A stretch of DNA of 48,384 nt, from assembly GCF_029869215.1 (NCBI RefSeq), contig NZ_JARWPM010000246.1:1-48384 (forward strand). Reading direction: 5' to 3'. Source of the DNA: Nocardia carnea. Its GTDB lineage: Bacteria; Actinomycetota; Actinomycetes; Mycobacteriales; Mycobacteriaceae. The notes below the pieces were generated by a model. That model saw only the letters and a list, made by a program, of their open reading frames with translations. It was not told the DNA's origin and did not search any database. Positions 26,595-36,267 of this stretch are shown piece by piece (positions within the stretch are counted from its first letter, which is position 1; every line of letters begins with the position of its first letter). The translations under genes and the position numbers were made by a program.

Positions 26595-27790
26595 CGAGCC
26601 GCTCCTGGCCGGCGGCCCTGGCCGCGATCTTTGTTTCCGCGTGGGGCGGTAACCAGTTCACCCCGCTGCTGGTGATGTACCGGGACGCCGGTTATTCGGC
26701 GCTGACCGTGAACGCCCTGCTCGGTGCCTACGTGGTGGGCCTGGTTCCCGGCCTGCTGGTGACGGGCGGACTGTCCGAGCGTTTCGGCCGGCGCCCGGTC
26801 GCGCTCAGCGGCGTACTGGCCTCCCTGGTCGCCAGCCTGCTCCTGGCGGCCGGGGTGTCCGGGGTGGGCTGGATCGGCGTGGGCCGGCTGATCACGGGAT
26901 TCGGGGTCGCGGTGGCCATGGCGGTCGGCACCACTTGGGTCACCGAACTGTGCGACCGCGCCGGTGCGGCTCCCGGAACGGGCGCCCGCCGCGCCGCACT
27001 CTGGCTCACCGCGGGTTTCGCACTGGGCGCGGCCGTGGCCGGTGGACTCGCGCAATGGGGGCCGGCGCCGATGGTCACGCCCTATCTCGTGCACGCACTG
27101 CTCGCGCTGGCGGTCCTGCCGTTCGTGTTGTGCGTGCCGGAAACCGGAGTGGCGGGGCCGCCTGCCCGCGGGCAGTTCGCCGGGTTACGCCATCCGCGTT
27201 TCCGCCGAGTGATCATGCCGATGGCGCCGTGGATCTTCGGTTCGGCGGCGGTGGCCTACGCGATCATGCCGCAGCTCGTCGGCGACCGGGTCGGGCAGTG
27301 GAGCCTGTTGTATTCGACCATCCTGACGGTCGGCACTCTGGTTGCGGGCACTCTGGTGCAACCGCTGGCGAAACGGCTCGACCGCCCGTCCAGTGCCCGC
27401 GCGGTGCTCGTCTCGATGACGCTGATGCCGGCGGGCCTGCTGGTCAGCACACTCGCCGCGATCGTGCGCTCACCCGCGCTGGCACTGGTCGCGGCGCTGG
27501 CGCTGGGCTGCGCGTACGGGATCGCGCTGGTGTCGGGCCTGCTGGAGTTGCAACGCCTGGCGGCGCCTCACGAACTCGCCGCCCTCACCGGCGCGTACTA
27601 CGCGCTCGCGTACCTCGGGTTCCTGTTGCCGTCGGTGTTGAGCCTGCTCAGTCCGGTAGCGGACTACCCGGTGCTACTCGGCGTGCTGGTACTGGTCGCA
27701 GTGTCGGGTGCCGCGGTGATTCTGCGGTATTCCCGGGCTCATCTGCCCGCGGGCGAGGTCGCGGAGAAGGAATTGGCCGGCGCGTGGTGA
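26591..27790 (+). CDS. MFS transporter
   Basis: The 399-aa protein has about 12 hydrophobic segments. The MFS loop 2-3 signature is GGLSERFGRRPVALSG (about 55-70), and a matching loop with basic residues occurs in the middle (AKRLDRPSS). Start is coupled to the GntR gene. The context suggests export or uptake of the GntR ligand; direction and substrate are not readable. Confidence 0.9.
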   Translation: MTSRSWPAALAAIFVSAWGGNQFTPLLVMYRDAGYSALTVNALLGAYVVGLVPGLLVTGGLSERFGRRPVALSGVLASLVASLLLAAGVSGVGWIGVGRLITGFGVAVAMAVGTTWVTELCDRAGAAPGTGARRAALWLTAGFALGAAVAGGLAQWGPAPMVTPYLVHALLALAVLPFVLCVPETGVAGPPARGQFAGLRHPRFRRVIMPMAPWIFGSAAVAYAIMPQLVGDRVGQWSLLYSTILTVGTLVAGTLVQPLAKRLDRPSSARAVLVSMTLMPAGLLVSTLAAIVRSPALALVAALALGCAYGIALVSGLLELQRLAAPHELAALTGAYYALAYLGFLLPSVLSLLSPVADYPVLLGVLVLVAVSGAAVILRYSRAHLPAGEVAEKELAGAW

Positions 27791-27813
27791 CCGGCGCTCG
27801 GATGGGCGCCGGT
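27790..27813 (+). terminator. Short hairpin between convergent genes
   Basis: ACCGGCGC at 27790-27797 pairs perfectly with GCGCCGGT at 27806-27813 across an 8-base loop. It begins at the last base of the MFS stop codon and lies before the convergent flavoprotein gene, so it may stop transcription in both directions. Confidence 0.45.
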
Positions 27814-27835
27814 ACCGAGCGACGGCGCCGGCTGC

Positions 27836-29059
27836 TCATACCGGCCGGGGTTCGGCGATCTGACGGACCGAGAACCGGTAATCGGCTTGGCGCAGGAGTT
27901 CGTCCGGGTCGTCGGTGGGCGGGTAGATCCACAGTTCGTTGACCTTGCGCTTGCGGTCCTTCGCGACCGCGCCGGTCGCCACCACCCGGCGGTCCCAGCC
28001 GTTGGTGAACACCGCGCCGTGGGAGCCCAGGTCGAGGCAGGTGACGTAGGGGCTCGCGGTGAACGGCACGGCGGGAAGGCCCAGCAGCTCGGCGGCGGCG
28101 TTGTGGCCCGCGAATTTGCCCAGTTGCAGGGCGTGCTGGCAGCACTGCATGACCTGATGTCCCGGTTCGGCGGCCGCGGCGGCGGTATCCCCGGCCGCGT
28201 AGACGCCGGGCACTCCGGTAACCGCCAGGTGCTCGTCGACCGCCAACCGGCCCAGCCGGTCGTGAGTTCCGGGGATATCGGCGGTGAGCGCACCGGCCCG
28301 CACTCCCGCCGTCCAGACCGTGGTGTGGGTGGCGAGGTGCGTGCCGTCGGACAATATGACCCGATCCGGTTCCACCGCCGCCACGCTCACTCCGAGCCGG
28401 GATTCCACACCCAGGGCAGCCAGGGCGTCGGTGATCTCCGCACGCGGCCCGGGGCCGAGCTCCGGTCCGATGACGTCGGCACGCTCCACCAGAACCACCC
28501 GGACCCTATCGCCGGGCGCCCGGGTCGCGGCGAGCGCACCGAGCCGGTCCACGAGTTCGGTGGCGATCTCCAGGCCGGTGAATCCCGCACCGACGACGAC
28601 GGCGGTGAACCGGCCGTCGCCGGGCGGCAGGCCGGGGAGCCGGTTCAGATGGGCGTCGAGCGCTGTTGCCGTGGGCAAGGTGTCTACGTCGAACAGCAGT
28701 TCGGCACCGGGCAGATCCGGCCGGACCAGTTCGCTTCCGGTCGCGAGAATCACACGGTCGTAGGCGATTTCGGCGGTCCGGCCCGCGCCGTCGAGTGTGG
28801 TCACGGTCCGCTCGGTGGTATCGATGCCGGTCGCCGCGGCCGCGATCCGGCGCACGCCGACGGGGCCGAGGATCCGATCCAGCGAGACCCGCATCCGTTC
28901 CGGTTCGGCCTGGTACAGGCGAGGACGGATCACCAGATCGGCGCCGGGCGAGACAAGGGTGACCGGCAGCTCACGACCCGCCATGCGCGCCAGGCGCACC
29001 GCACCGGCCGCGCTCCACACCCCGGCGAAACCGCCGCCAACCACCACTATTCCGGACAT
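27836..29059 (-). CDS. NDH-2-like FAD-dependent oxidoreductase
   Basis: The 407-aa flavoprotein has the N-terminal FAD motif VVVGGGFAG (5-13), the NAD motif VVVGAGFTGLEIA near 153-166, and the late FAD motif YAAGDTA. The pattern fits type II NADH dehydrogenase and related pyridine-nucleotide oxidoreductases. Compared with classical NDH-2 it lacks an evident C-terminal membrane helix, so it may be soluble or peripheral. GAGGAG lies before the ATG. The Rrf2 regulator gene lies 111 bases upstream on the same strand, pointing to redox-controlled expression. Confidence 0.86.
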   Translation of the reverse strand: MSGIVVVGGGFAGVWSAAGAVRLARMAGRELPVTLVSPGADLVIRPRLYQAEPERMRVSLDRILGPVGVRRIAAAATGIDTTERTVTTLDGAGRTAEIAYDRVILATGSELVRPDLPGAELLFDVDTLPTATALDAHLNRLPGLPPGDGRFTAVVVGAGFTGLEIATELVDRLGALAATRAPGDRVRVVLVERADVIGPELGPGPRAEITDALAALGVESRLGVSVAAVEPDRVILSDGTHLATHTTVWTAGVRAGALTADIPGTHDRLGRLAVDEHLAVTGVPGVYAAGDTAAAAAEPGHQVMQCCQHALQLGKFAGHNAAAELLGLPAVPFTASPYVTCLDLGSHGAVFTNGWDRRVVATGAVAKDRKRKVNELWIYPPTDDPDELLRQADYRFSVRQIAEPRPV

Positions 29060-29170
29060 ACTCGGCTCCTCTTCGGTGCAGTTTCGGATAGTTCCCGGGC
29101 GATCCCGAACCGTGCGATCGATCGGGTCCCCGCCCTCGGTACCGGGACTTCCGAGGGGGTTCCGGATTCG

Positions 29171-29656
29171 TCAGCCGGTCCTGCCCGCGTTCGCGATCTC
29201 GCACCGGGTACGTTCCGCGGAGCCGGCCGGCGCCGCGGCGGCGAGATCGGCAATGGTCTGCGCCGCGAGTTCACGCCGCCAGGCCAGCTCCGCGCGACGC
29301 ATGGCCAGCGCGATACCGCACGGATGGGCGAAATCCGCGGTGGCGGTGCGGCCGCTGTGCCCGCGCTGCCGGATCTCGGTGCAGCGGAACGGGTCGGTAC
29401 CACCTTCGATCGCGGTCACGACATCGAGCAGGCTGATCTGCTCCGCCGGCCGGGCCAGGCCGAACCCGCCCCGGATGCCGGGGGTCGAGGTGAGTATCCC
29501 GGCGCGGACGAGAGCCTGTAGCCGCTTCTTCAGGTATTCCACCGGCAGGTCGAACCACGCGGCGAGGCGGGCGATCGGAACCGGCCACTGCTCCTCTGTC
29601 CAGGCCAGGGTGACGCAGCAGTGCAGGCTCCATTCGACGCCTTCGCCCATTTTCAT
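29171..29656 (-). CDS. Rrf2 family regulator
   Basis: The 161-aa protein has the Rrf2 winged helix (about 10-75: WSLHCCVTLAW, then YLKKRLQALVRAGILTSTPGIRGGF) and the following dimer helix region. Only two cysteines lie in the sensor loop (C92 and C113), where Fe-S Rrf2 proteins usually have three; His100 might substitute. It starts at an ATG with no ribosome site, five bases from the palindrome, so it may be leaderless. It probably controls itself and the NDH-2-like gene. Confidence 0.88.
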   Translation of the reverse strand: MKMGEGVEWSLHCCVTLAWTEEQWPVPIARLAAWFDLPVEYLKKRLQALVRAGILTSTPGIRGGFGLARPAEQISLLDVVTAIEGGTDPFRCTEIRQRGHSGRTATADFAHPCGIALAMRRAELAWRRELAAQTIADLAAAAPAGSAERTRCEIANAGRTG

Positions 29657-29660
29657 AAAA

Positions 29661-29677
29661 GGGATATTAGATATCCC
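29661..29677. promoter_or_regulatory. Rrf2 palindrome GGGATAT-TAG-ATATCCC
   Basis: A perfect 7-base inverted repeat around TAG lies five bases upstream of the Rrf2 start codon. Its AT-rich core and position match an autoregulatory site of an Rrf2 protein. Confidence 0.75.
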
Positions 29678-29710
29678 CGTTTATTCGGGCAAGTGCGGCT
29701 GCGCAGACAC

Positions 29711-29743
29711 GTTCGCCCGCAGCCGATCGGGCTGCGGGCGAAC
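29711..29743. terminator. Strong hairpin terminator after the glucarate operon
   Basis: GTTCGCCCGCAGCC pairs perfectly with GGCTGCGGGCGAAC across a five-base loop, 30 bases beyond the glucarate dehydratase stop and upstream of the Rrf2 gene on the same strand. Confidence 0.85.
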
Positions 29744-29773
29744 ATGTATCCGACGCCGGGCGGGCCGGAAATC

Positions 29774-31120
29774 TCAGCGGCTCAGGGCCGGTCGTTTGCT
29801 GTCGAAGGTCCAGCCGGGGATCAGGTACTGCATGGTCGCGGCATCGTTGCGTTCACCCAGGCCCTCCCGCTGATACAACTCGTGCGCGGCGGCCACCCGG
29901 TCCTCGTCGAGGTCGATGCCCAGGCCGGGGCGCTGTGGAACGGTGAGTTCGCCGTCGACGATCCGGTACGGGTCGCGGGTGATGCGCTGCCCGTCCTGCC
30001 AGATCCAGTGCGTATCGATCGCGGTGATCTCGCCGGGTGCCGCGGCGGCCACGTGGGTGAACATGGCCAGCGAGACATCGAAATGGTTGTTGGAGTGTGA
30101 ACCCCAGGTGAGCCCCCAGGCGTCGCACAACTGAGCCACCCGCACCGAACCGGCCATCGTCCAGAAATGCGGGTCGGCCAGCGGAATGTCCACGGCCCCG
30201 GCGCGCACGGTATGCCCGAGTTCGCGCCAGTCGGTGGCGATCATATTGGTGGCGGTCGGCAATCCCGTGGCCCGTTTGAACTCGGCCATCACCTCACGAC
30301 CCGAGAACGCACCCTCGGGTCCGACCGGGTCTTCGGCGTAGGCGAGTACATCGCGCAGGTCCCGGCACAGCGGAATCGCCTCGCGCAGCAGCCAGCCGCC
30401 GTTGGGGTCGAGGGTGATCCGGGCGTCCGGGAATTCCTCGGCCAGTGCGCGGACGGCCGCGGCCTCTTCCGGACCGGGCAGCACACCGCCCTTGAGTTTG
30501 AAATCGCGGAAACCGTAGCGCTGCCGGGCGGCCCGGGCCAGCGCGACCACGGCGTCCGGGGTGAGCGCTTCCTCGTGCCGCAGCCGCATCCACTCGTCGG
30601 CGCCGGTGGGTTCGTCGGCGCCGGACCGGTAGGCCAGATCGGTGCGGTGGCGGTCGCCGATGAAGAACAGATAACCCAGCGCCGGCACCCGTTCGCGCTG
30701 CACACCCTCACCGAGCAGCGCCGCGACCGGTACCTCGAGGTGCTGCCCGAGCAGGTCGAGCAGGGCCGATTCCACCGCGGTCACCGCGTGTACGGTGACC
30801 CGCAGGTCGAAGGTCTGGTTCCCGCGGCCGCCGGCGTCGCGGGCCGCGAAGGTGCGGCGGATATCGGCCAGCACGGCGTGGTATTCGCCGACCGACCGGC
30901 CGAGTACCAGATCGCGCGCATCGGAGAGGGTCGCGCGGATCCGTTCGCCGCCGGGCACTTCGCCGACGCCGGTGCGGCCGTCGGTATCGGTGAGGATCAC
31001 CAGGTTGCGGGTGAAGTAGGGGGCGTGGGCGCCGCTGAGGTTGAGCAGCATGCTGTCGTGTCCGGCGATCGGCACGACGCGCATATCGGTGATGCGAGGG
31101 GTGCGGGTCGGGGTGGTCAT
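29774..31120 (-). CDS. gudD: D-glucarate dehydratase
   Basis: The 448-aa enolase-superfamily enzyme dehydrates D-glucarate to 5-dehydro-4-deoxy-D-glucarate. The catalytic pieces are visible: the KxK pair in FKLKGG (K208, K210), metal ligands D238 in LDPNGGW and E263 in EDPVGPEG, N292/D297 in ATNMIATDW, and catalytic H342 in GSHSNNHFD. The length matches GudD. The start overlaps the transporter stop by three bases. A LysR regulator and the next two pathway enzymes lie close by, which fixes the assignment well. Confidence 0.95.
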   Translation of the reverse strand: MTTPTRTPRITDMRVVPIAGHDSMLLNLSGAHAPYFTRNLVILTDTDGRTGVGEVPGGERIRATLSDARDLVLGRSVGEYHAVLADIRRTFAARDAGGRGNQTFDLRVTVHAVTAVESALLDLLGQHLEVPVAALLGEGVQRERVPALGYLFFIGDRHRTDLAYRSGADEPTGADEWMRLRHEEALTPDAVVALARAARQRYGFRDFKLKGGVLPGPEEAAAVRALAEEFPDARITLDPNGGWLLREAIPLCRDLRDVLAYAEDPVGPEGAFSGREVMAEFKRATGLPTATNMIATDWRELGHTVRAGAVDIPLADPHFWTMAGSVRVAQLCDAWGLTWGSHSNNHFDVSLAMFTHVAAAAPGEITAIDTHWIWQDGQRITRDPYRIVDGELTVPQRPGLGIDLDEDRVAAAHELYQREGLGERNDAATMQYLIPGWTFDSKRPALSR

Positions 31121-32532
31121 GCGCGCTTCTCCAGGGTTGTGACGGCGCCGGTGCGGCCGGTTTCCGCGGCCGGCGATTCTGTGGTGGACGGGGAGGTCGA
31201 CGCGGTCGGTTCGGGCGTGGGATGGGCGAGTTCCTGCCGATTCCCGGCCCGGCGGACCAGCAGCACCGAGGCGGCCGCCAGCACCGATGCCGCGGCGAGT
31301 GCGTACAGACCCCAGGTCACCTCGCCGGTGGCCTCCTTCACCAGCCCGAACCCGTACGGTGCGACGAACCCGCCCAGGTTGCCGATCGAGTTGATGATCG
31401 CGATGGCGGGCGCCAGCACCAGCGGATGCAGACCGGATTGCGGGATGGACCAGAACAGCGGCGAGGCACTCTTGAAGCCCATTGCGGCGATGCACAGGAA
31501 CACCAGCGCGAGCCACGGCGAGGCGATGGCGGCGAAATAGGTGCCGACGGCGGCCGTCAGCAGCGCGATGATGAGCAGCGGTTTGCGGTTGCCGGTGCGG
31601 TCGCCGATCCGGGCCGAGACGTACATGGCGACCACCGCGCAGATCCACGGCAGCGAGGAGAGCAGGCCGACGGTTATATCGTTCACGCCGTCGATGCGCC
31701 GGATGATCGAGGGCAGCCAGAAGGTGTTCGCATAGATCGACAATTGGATCGCGAAATAGATCCAGCAGAACAGCATCAGCTTCGGATCCAGCAGCATCCG
31801 CCACCGGGACGCGCGGTGCGAGACACCGGAATTGGCCGCTTTATCGGTTTCCTCGGCGGAAATGGTGTCGACGAGCGCTTTCTTTTCACCTGCCGTCAGC
31901 CATTTCGCATCCTTGATATGAGAATCGAGGAATGCGTAGGCGATGATGCCGACGAGTACCGATACCGCCCCCTCGATCCCGAACAGCCACTGCCAGCCGT
32001 GCAGGCCGAGGGTGTCGTCGAGCGAGAGCAGCGGCCCGGACAGCGGGCCGGAAATGGCGGCGGCGACCGAGGATCCGGCGACGAACAGCGCGGTGGCGCG
32101 GCCGCGGTGACTGTTGGGCAGCCATTTGGCCAGGTAGAAGATGACGGCCGGGAAGAAACCGGCCTCGGCCGCACCGAGCAGGAAGCGCAGCACGTAGAAC
32201 ATGGTGGCGTTCTGCACGAACATCATGGCGGCCGAGACCAGACCCCAGCTGATCATGATCCGGGTGAGCCAGATACGCGCACCGTACTTTTCCATCATCA
32301 CGTTGCTCGGCAGTTCGAACAGCGCGTAGGCGATGAAGAAGACACCGGCGCCGAAACCGTAGGCGGCGGCGCCGATACCGACATCGGCCTCGAGATACTC
32401 GCGGGCATAGCCGATATTGGATCGATTGAGCTGATTGCAGATCAGCATGATGATGAACAGCGGTACGACGCGTCGAAAGAATTTCGACACAGCGGACTCG
32501 AGTTCCGCCGTCGGCTGTTGAGTGAACGGCAT
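31117..32532 (-). CDS. MFS transporter, anion:cation symporter type (probable glucarate uptake)
   Basis: The 471-aa protein has about 12 membrane segments. The motif [11 protein letters not shown] at about 33-43 and the [14 protein letters not shown] signature near 75-88 are typical of the ACS subfamily that carries glucarate, galactarate and phthalate. A long Thr/Ser/Pro tail (about 430-471) is unusual. It is coupled to gudD. AAAGGAG precedes the ATG. Substrate is inferred from its neighbours. Confidence 0.9.
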   Translation of the reverse strand: MPFTQQPTAELESAVSKFFRRVVPLFIIMLICNQLNRSNIGYAREYLEADVGIGAAAYGFGAGVFFIAYALFELPSNVMMEKYGARIWLTRIMISWGLVSAAMMFVQNATMFYVLRFLLGAAEAGFFPAVIFYLAKWLPNSHRGRATALFVAGSSVAAAISGPLSGPLLSLDDTLGLHGWQWLFGIEGAVSVLVGIIAYAFLDSHIKDAKWLTAGEKKALVDTISAEETDKAANSGVSHRASRWRMLLDPKLMLFCWIYFAIQLSIYANTFWLPSIIRRIDGVNDITVGLLSSLPWICAVVAMYVSARIGDRTGNRKPLLIIALLTAAVGTYFAAIASPWLALVFLCIAAMGFKSASPLFWSIPQSGLHPLVLAPAIAIINSIGNLGGFVAPYGFGLVKEATGEVTWGLYALAAASVLAAASVLLVRRAGNRQELAHPTPEPTASTSPSTTESPAAETGRTGAVTTLEKRA

Positions 32533-32646
32533 CGTTCACTCCTTTCGGTCGAACCACCACCGCGCTCACGGGGTGCCGTGGAAATGGACTACTGAGGGCG
32601 GGTGACTCGCCTCACAGAGAGAATGTAAAGAGCACGGGTGATTCCA

Positions 32647-32662
32647 GTCCAACACTAATTAC
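32647..32662. promoter_or_regulatory. Probable LysR binding motif, transporter-gudD promoter
   Basis: GTCCAACACTAATTAC occurs here, and its reverse complement recurs at 33677-33692 with one mismatch. It lies about 115 bases upstream of the transporter start, overlapping the stop of the lysR gene. Confidence 0.55.
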
Positions 32663-33648
32663 GGATGAATTGATACAGGAAAGGTATCGGAATTTCCGGC
32701 ACGCCGGTCGGCGGCCTCGTGATACTCGCCGGGTAGCCGCCGGCCGCCACCCGCGGAACCCTGGGTATCCGCCGCCACCAGTTCCGGCATGAGCCGGGCC
32801 ATGGCGGGGTTCTCGTTCCCCTGCCGCCACACCAGGTCGAGTTCGACCCGTGCGCCCACTTCGGCGAGCGGCCGGTACGTCACCTGATCGAACCGCATCC
32901 CCGCGGCGGATTCGGGCACCAGCGCCACACCCCAGCCCAAGTTCACCAGCGCGAGGATGCTGTGCACCTGGGTCATGTACTGCGTGACCACCGGGACAAC
33001 GGCCGCGGCATGCAATACCGAGGTGACCAGTTCGTGGAAGTACCGCGCCTCCACCGGTGCGTGCATCACCATGTCCGCACCGTGTAGATCGCCTACCGGC
33101 AGTTCGCCCGTATCCGCGGCGAGCGGATGGGTTGCGGGTATCGCCGCGATCAATCCCTCCCGCACGAACGTGCGGGTGACCAGATCGGGCCGGGTGACCG
33201 GCGGCCGGACCATGCCCAGATCCAGCGACCCCTCGGAGAGTGCCTCCACCTGGTCCATCGTCACCATCTCGCGCAACTCCACATCGACATCGGGAAGCGC
33301 CGCCCGCGCCGCGGCCAGGACCCGGGGCAGCCCGGAGTGCACGCTCGCCCCGGTGAAACCGAGGCGCAGGACACCGCCGGTACCCGCCGAGACCCGCCGG
33401 ACCGAGAGCGCGGCCCGTTCGGCCTGCTGGAGCAGGCGGCGGGCGTCGAGCAGGAACGCGCGCCCGGCGCGGGTGAGTTTCACGGTGCGATTCGACCGGT
33501 CGAACAGTTCCGCGCCCACTTCCTTCTCCAGCAGCTGGATCTGCCGGCTCAGCGGCGGCTGGGTCATGCGCAGCCGTTCGGCGGCGCGGCCGAAATGCAA
33601 TTCCTCTGCCACGGCGACGAAATGGGTGAGCTGGACAAACGTGAACAT
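32659..33648 (-). CDS. LysR family regulator of glucarate catabolism
   Basis: The 329-aa protein has the LysR helix-turn-helix at about 1-60 (FVAVAEELHFGRAAERLRMTQPPLSRQIQLLE) and a periplasmic-binding-type effector domain. It is divergent from the dehydratase/dehydrogenase operon and lies upstream, on the same strand, of the transporter-gudD operon. A shared 16-base motif in both promoters suggests it activates both. The last 40 residues are polar and unlike the family core. Confidence 0.92.
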   Translation of the reverse strand: MFTFVQLTHFVAVAEELHFGRAAERLRMTQPPLSRQIQLLEKEVGAELFDRSNRTVKLTRAGRAFLLDARRLLQQAERAALSVRRVSAGTGGVLRLGFTGASVHSGLPRVLAAARAALPDVDVELREMVTMDQVEALSEGSLDLGMVRPPVTRPDLVTRTFVREGLIAAIPATHPLAADTGELPVGDLHGADMVMHAPVEARYFHELVTSVLHAAAVVPVVTQYMTQVHSILALVNLGWGVALVPESAAGMRFDQVTYRPLAEVGARVELDLVWRQGNENPAMARLMPELVAADTQGSAGGGRRLPGEYHEAADRRAGNSDTFPVSIHP

Positions 33649-33676
33649 CCGATACCGACCTTGTATTGATAGATAT

Positions 33677-33692
33677 GTAATCAGTGTTGGAC
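33677..33692. promoter_or_regulatory. Probable LysR binding motif, lysR/kdgD promoter
   Basis: Reading in reverse, GTCCAACACTGATTAC matches the site at 32647-32662 at 15 of 16 bases. It is 29 bases from the lysR start and about 60 from the dehydratase start, an ideal position for divergent control. Confidence 0.6.
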
Positions 33693-33753
33693 GTGAATCA
33701 TAGATGCTTCCTAGGGTGAGGTCAGCAGGTCCCCCCGAACAGGAGCGCACGCC

Positions 33754-34668
33754 ATGACCACTGCCTCTCCGCAGGAAATCGCCAGGAAGCTGGGCTCCGG
33801 CCTGCTGTCTTTCCCGGTCACCCATCTGCGGGCCGACGGCTCCTTCGACGAAGCCGCCTACCGGGAGAACATCGCCTGGCTCGGCGGCTACGACGCCTCC
33901 GGCCTGTTCGCCGCCGGCGGTACCGGCGAGTTCTTCTCCCTCACCCCGGCCGAGGTCGAACAGGTCGTCACCGCCGCGGTGCAGGAGGCGCCCGAAGGAC
34001 TGCCGGTGATCGCGCCCGCCGGTTACGGCACCGCGACCGCGGTCGAGATGGCCCGCTCCGCCGAGCGCGCCGGCGCCCACGGCATTCTGCTGCTTCCGCC
34101 CTACCTCACCGAGGCGAGCCAGGAAGGCCTCGTCGAGCATGTGCGACAGGTCTGCGCGGCCACCGACCTCGGCGTGATCATCTACTCCCGCGCCAATGCC
34201 GCCTACTCCGAATCGGCGGTGGCCGAGCTGGCCGACCGCTGCCCGAACCTGGTCGGTTTCAAGGACGGTATCGGCAATATCGAACAGATGACCCGGATCT
34301 ACGCGGGCGTCGGTGACCGTCTCACCTATGTGGGCGGGCTGCCGACCGCGGAAATGTTCGCGCTGCCCTACCTGGCGCTGGGTGTCACCACTTACTCCTC
34401 CGCCATCTACAACTTCGTCCCCGAATTCGCGCTCGCGTTCTACAACGCCCTGCGCCGCGGGGATACCGCGTTCGTGCTGAACGCGCTGAACGAGTTCGTG
34501 ATCCCGTACTGCGACCTGCGCAACCGCAAACCCGGGTACGCCGTGAGCATCATCAAAGCGGGTATGAAGGTCGTGGGCCGTCCGGCGGGCCCGGTGCGCA
34601 GCCCGCTGACCGACCTCGACGAATCCGAACTGGCCGAACTGGCCGATCTCGTGAAGAAGGTGAGCTGA
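33754..34668 (+). CDS. kdgD: 5-dehydro-4-deoxyglucarate dehydratase
   Basis: The 304-aa class I aldolase-fold enzyme converts 5-dehydro-4-deoxyglucarate to 2,5-dioxopentanoate with loss of water and CO2. The Schiff-base lysine is K170 in [10 protein letters not shown] and the catalytic tyrosine is Y144 in [22 protein letters not shown] near 52-64 is the substrate carboxylate loop. AGGAG lies upstream of the ATG. It is coupled to the semialdehyde dehydrogenase (TGATG). Confidence 0.95.
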   Translation: MTTASPQEIARKLGSGLLSFPVTHLRADGSFDEAAYRENIAWLGGYDASGLFAAGGTGEFFSLTPAEVEQVVTAAVQEAPEGLPVIAPAGYGTATAVEMARSAERAGAHGILLLPPYLTEASQEGLVEHVRQVCAATDLGVIIYSRANAAYSESAVAELADRCPNLVGFKDGIGNIEQMTRIYAGVGDRLTYVGGLPTAEMFALPYLALGVTTYSSAIYNFVPEFALAFYNALRRGDTAFVLNALNEFVIPYCDLRNRKPGYAVSIIKAGMKVVGRPAGPVRSPLTDLDESELAELADLVKKVS

Positions 34669-36257
34669 TGACCACCGCCGAACTCCTCACCGGCGCCAAT
34701 CTCGTCGGAACGGCCGAGGTACCCGGTAGCACCGGGGCATTCCGCGCGGTGAACCCGGCGACCGGTGCCACCCTCGAACCGGAGTACCGGGCGGCCGACG
34801 CCGCCACCGTCGCCCGCGCCGCCGCGGCGGCCTGGGCAGCCTTCGCCGAATACCGGACCACCGATTTCACCCGCCGCGCCGCCTTCCTCGACAGCATCGC
34901 GCGGGAAATCGAGAATCTGGGGGAGGCCCTGGTCCAGCGGGCCGTCGCCGAATCCGGCCTGCCCGAGGCGCGTATCCGCGGTGAGATCGGCCGGACCACC
35001 GGCCAGCTCCGGCTCTTCGCCGACGTCGTCCGCGAGGGCAGCTGGACCGGCGCCCGCCTCGACCGGCCCGATCCGGCGCGCACCCCGCTGCCCAAACCCG
35101 ATCTGCGGCAGCGCCGTATCCCGCTGGGCCCGGTGGCCGTCTTCGCGGCGAGCAATTTCCCGCTGGCCTTCTCGGTCGCCGGTGGCGATACCGCCTCCGC
35201 GCTCGCGGCCGGGTCGCCGGTGGTGGTGAAGGCGCATCCCGCGCATCCCGGAACCTCCGAACTGGTGGCGCGGGCGGTGCTGGCGGCAGTCCGCGAACAC
35301 GAGCTGCCCGAGGGAACCTTCGCGCTGCTGCACGGCGGCGTCGAAACCGGTCTCGCGCTCGTCGGAGACCCGAATATCCGCGCGGTCGGTTTCACCGGCT
35401 CCCGGCAGGCCGGGCTGGCCCTGACCGCGGCCGCGGCCGCCCGCCCGGTGCCGATTCCGGTCTTCGCCGAAATGTCCAGCGTCAACCCGGTTTTCGTACT
35501 TCCCGGCGCGCTCGCCGAACACGGTGCCCGGCTGGGCGCGGAGTTCGTGGCCTCGCTGACCACCGGTGTCGGCCAGCTGTGCACCAGCCCGGGGCTGATC
35601 TTCCTGGCCGACGGCCCGGGTGCGGACGAATTCGTCACCGCGGCACGGGAGGCGGTGGGGTCGGCGTCCGGCGCGCCCATGCTCAACGCCGGTATCGCCC
35701 GGTCGTTCGCGGCCGGTGTCGAGCGGCTGACCGAGACCGACGGGGTGGAACTCGCGGCGACCGGCGCCGCGGGCGGCACGCGCTGCTCCGGCGATCCGCA
35801 TCTGTTCGTCACCACCGCCGAACGGTTCCGCGCCGCCCGCGAACTCCAGGAGGAAGTCTTCGGCCCGAGCTCGATCATCGTGCGCGCCGCCGACCCCGCC
35901 GAACTGCTCGTACTGGCCGACGAGCTGGAGGGTCAGCTCACCGCCACGGTGCACGCCACCGCCGCCGACCGGGAAACGGCGCGGGCGCTGGTGGGCAAAC
36001 TGGAACTGATCGCCGGGCGGGTGCTGTTCGACGGCTGGCCCACCGGTGTGGAGGTCGGGCACGCCGTCGTCCACGGCGGTCCGTACCCGGCCACCTCCGC
36101 ACCCGCCACCACCTCGGTGGGCACCCGTGCCATCGAACGTTTCCTGCGGCCGGTGAGCTACCAGAACGTGCCCGAGGAACTGCTCGCCGACGAGATCCGC
36201 ACGGAGAACCCGCTCGGCATCTGGCGGCGGGTCGACGGGGCGGTCACCCGGGACTGA
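34668..36257 (+). CDS. 2,5-dioxovalerate (2-oxoglutarate semialdehyde) dehydrogenase, NADP type
   Basis: The 529-aa aldehyde dehydrogenase closes the pathway at 2-oxoglutarate. Key residues are K188 in VVVKAHP, E268 in FAEMSS and C305 in VGQLCTSPGL. The FAASNFPLAFSVAGGDTASALAAG segment is characteristic of the KGSADH group. The length fits the group, which is longer than ordinary aldehyde dehydrogenases. The start shares a base with the dehydratase stop. Confidence 0.93.
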   Translation: MTTAELLTGANLVGTAEVPGSTGAFRAVNPATGATLEPEYRAADAATVARAAAAAWAAFAEYRTTDFTRRAAFLDSIAREIENLGEALVQRAVAESGLPEARIRGEIGRTTGQLRLFADVVREGSWTGARLDRPDPARTPLPKPDLRQRRIPLGPVAVFAASNFPLAFSVAGGDTASALAAGSPVVVKAHPAHPGTSELVARAVLAAVREHELPEGTFALLHGGVETGLALVGDPNIRAVGFTGSRQAGLALTAAAAARPVPIPVFAEMSSVNPVFVLPGALAEHGARLGAEFVASLTTGVGQLCTSPGLIFLADGPGADEFVTAAREAVGSASGAPMLNAGIARSFAAGVERLTETDGVELAATGAAGGTRCSGDPHLFVTTAERFRAARELQEEVFGPSSIIVRAADPAELLVLADELEGQLTATVHATAADRETARALVGKLELIAGRVLFDGWPTGVEVGHAVVHGGPYPATSAPATTSVGTRAIERFLRPVSYQNVPEELLADEIRTENPLGIWRRVDGAVTRD

Positions 36258-36267
36258 CCGCGGAGAT

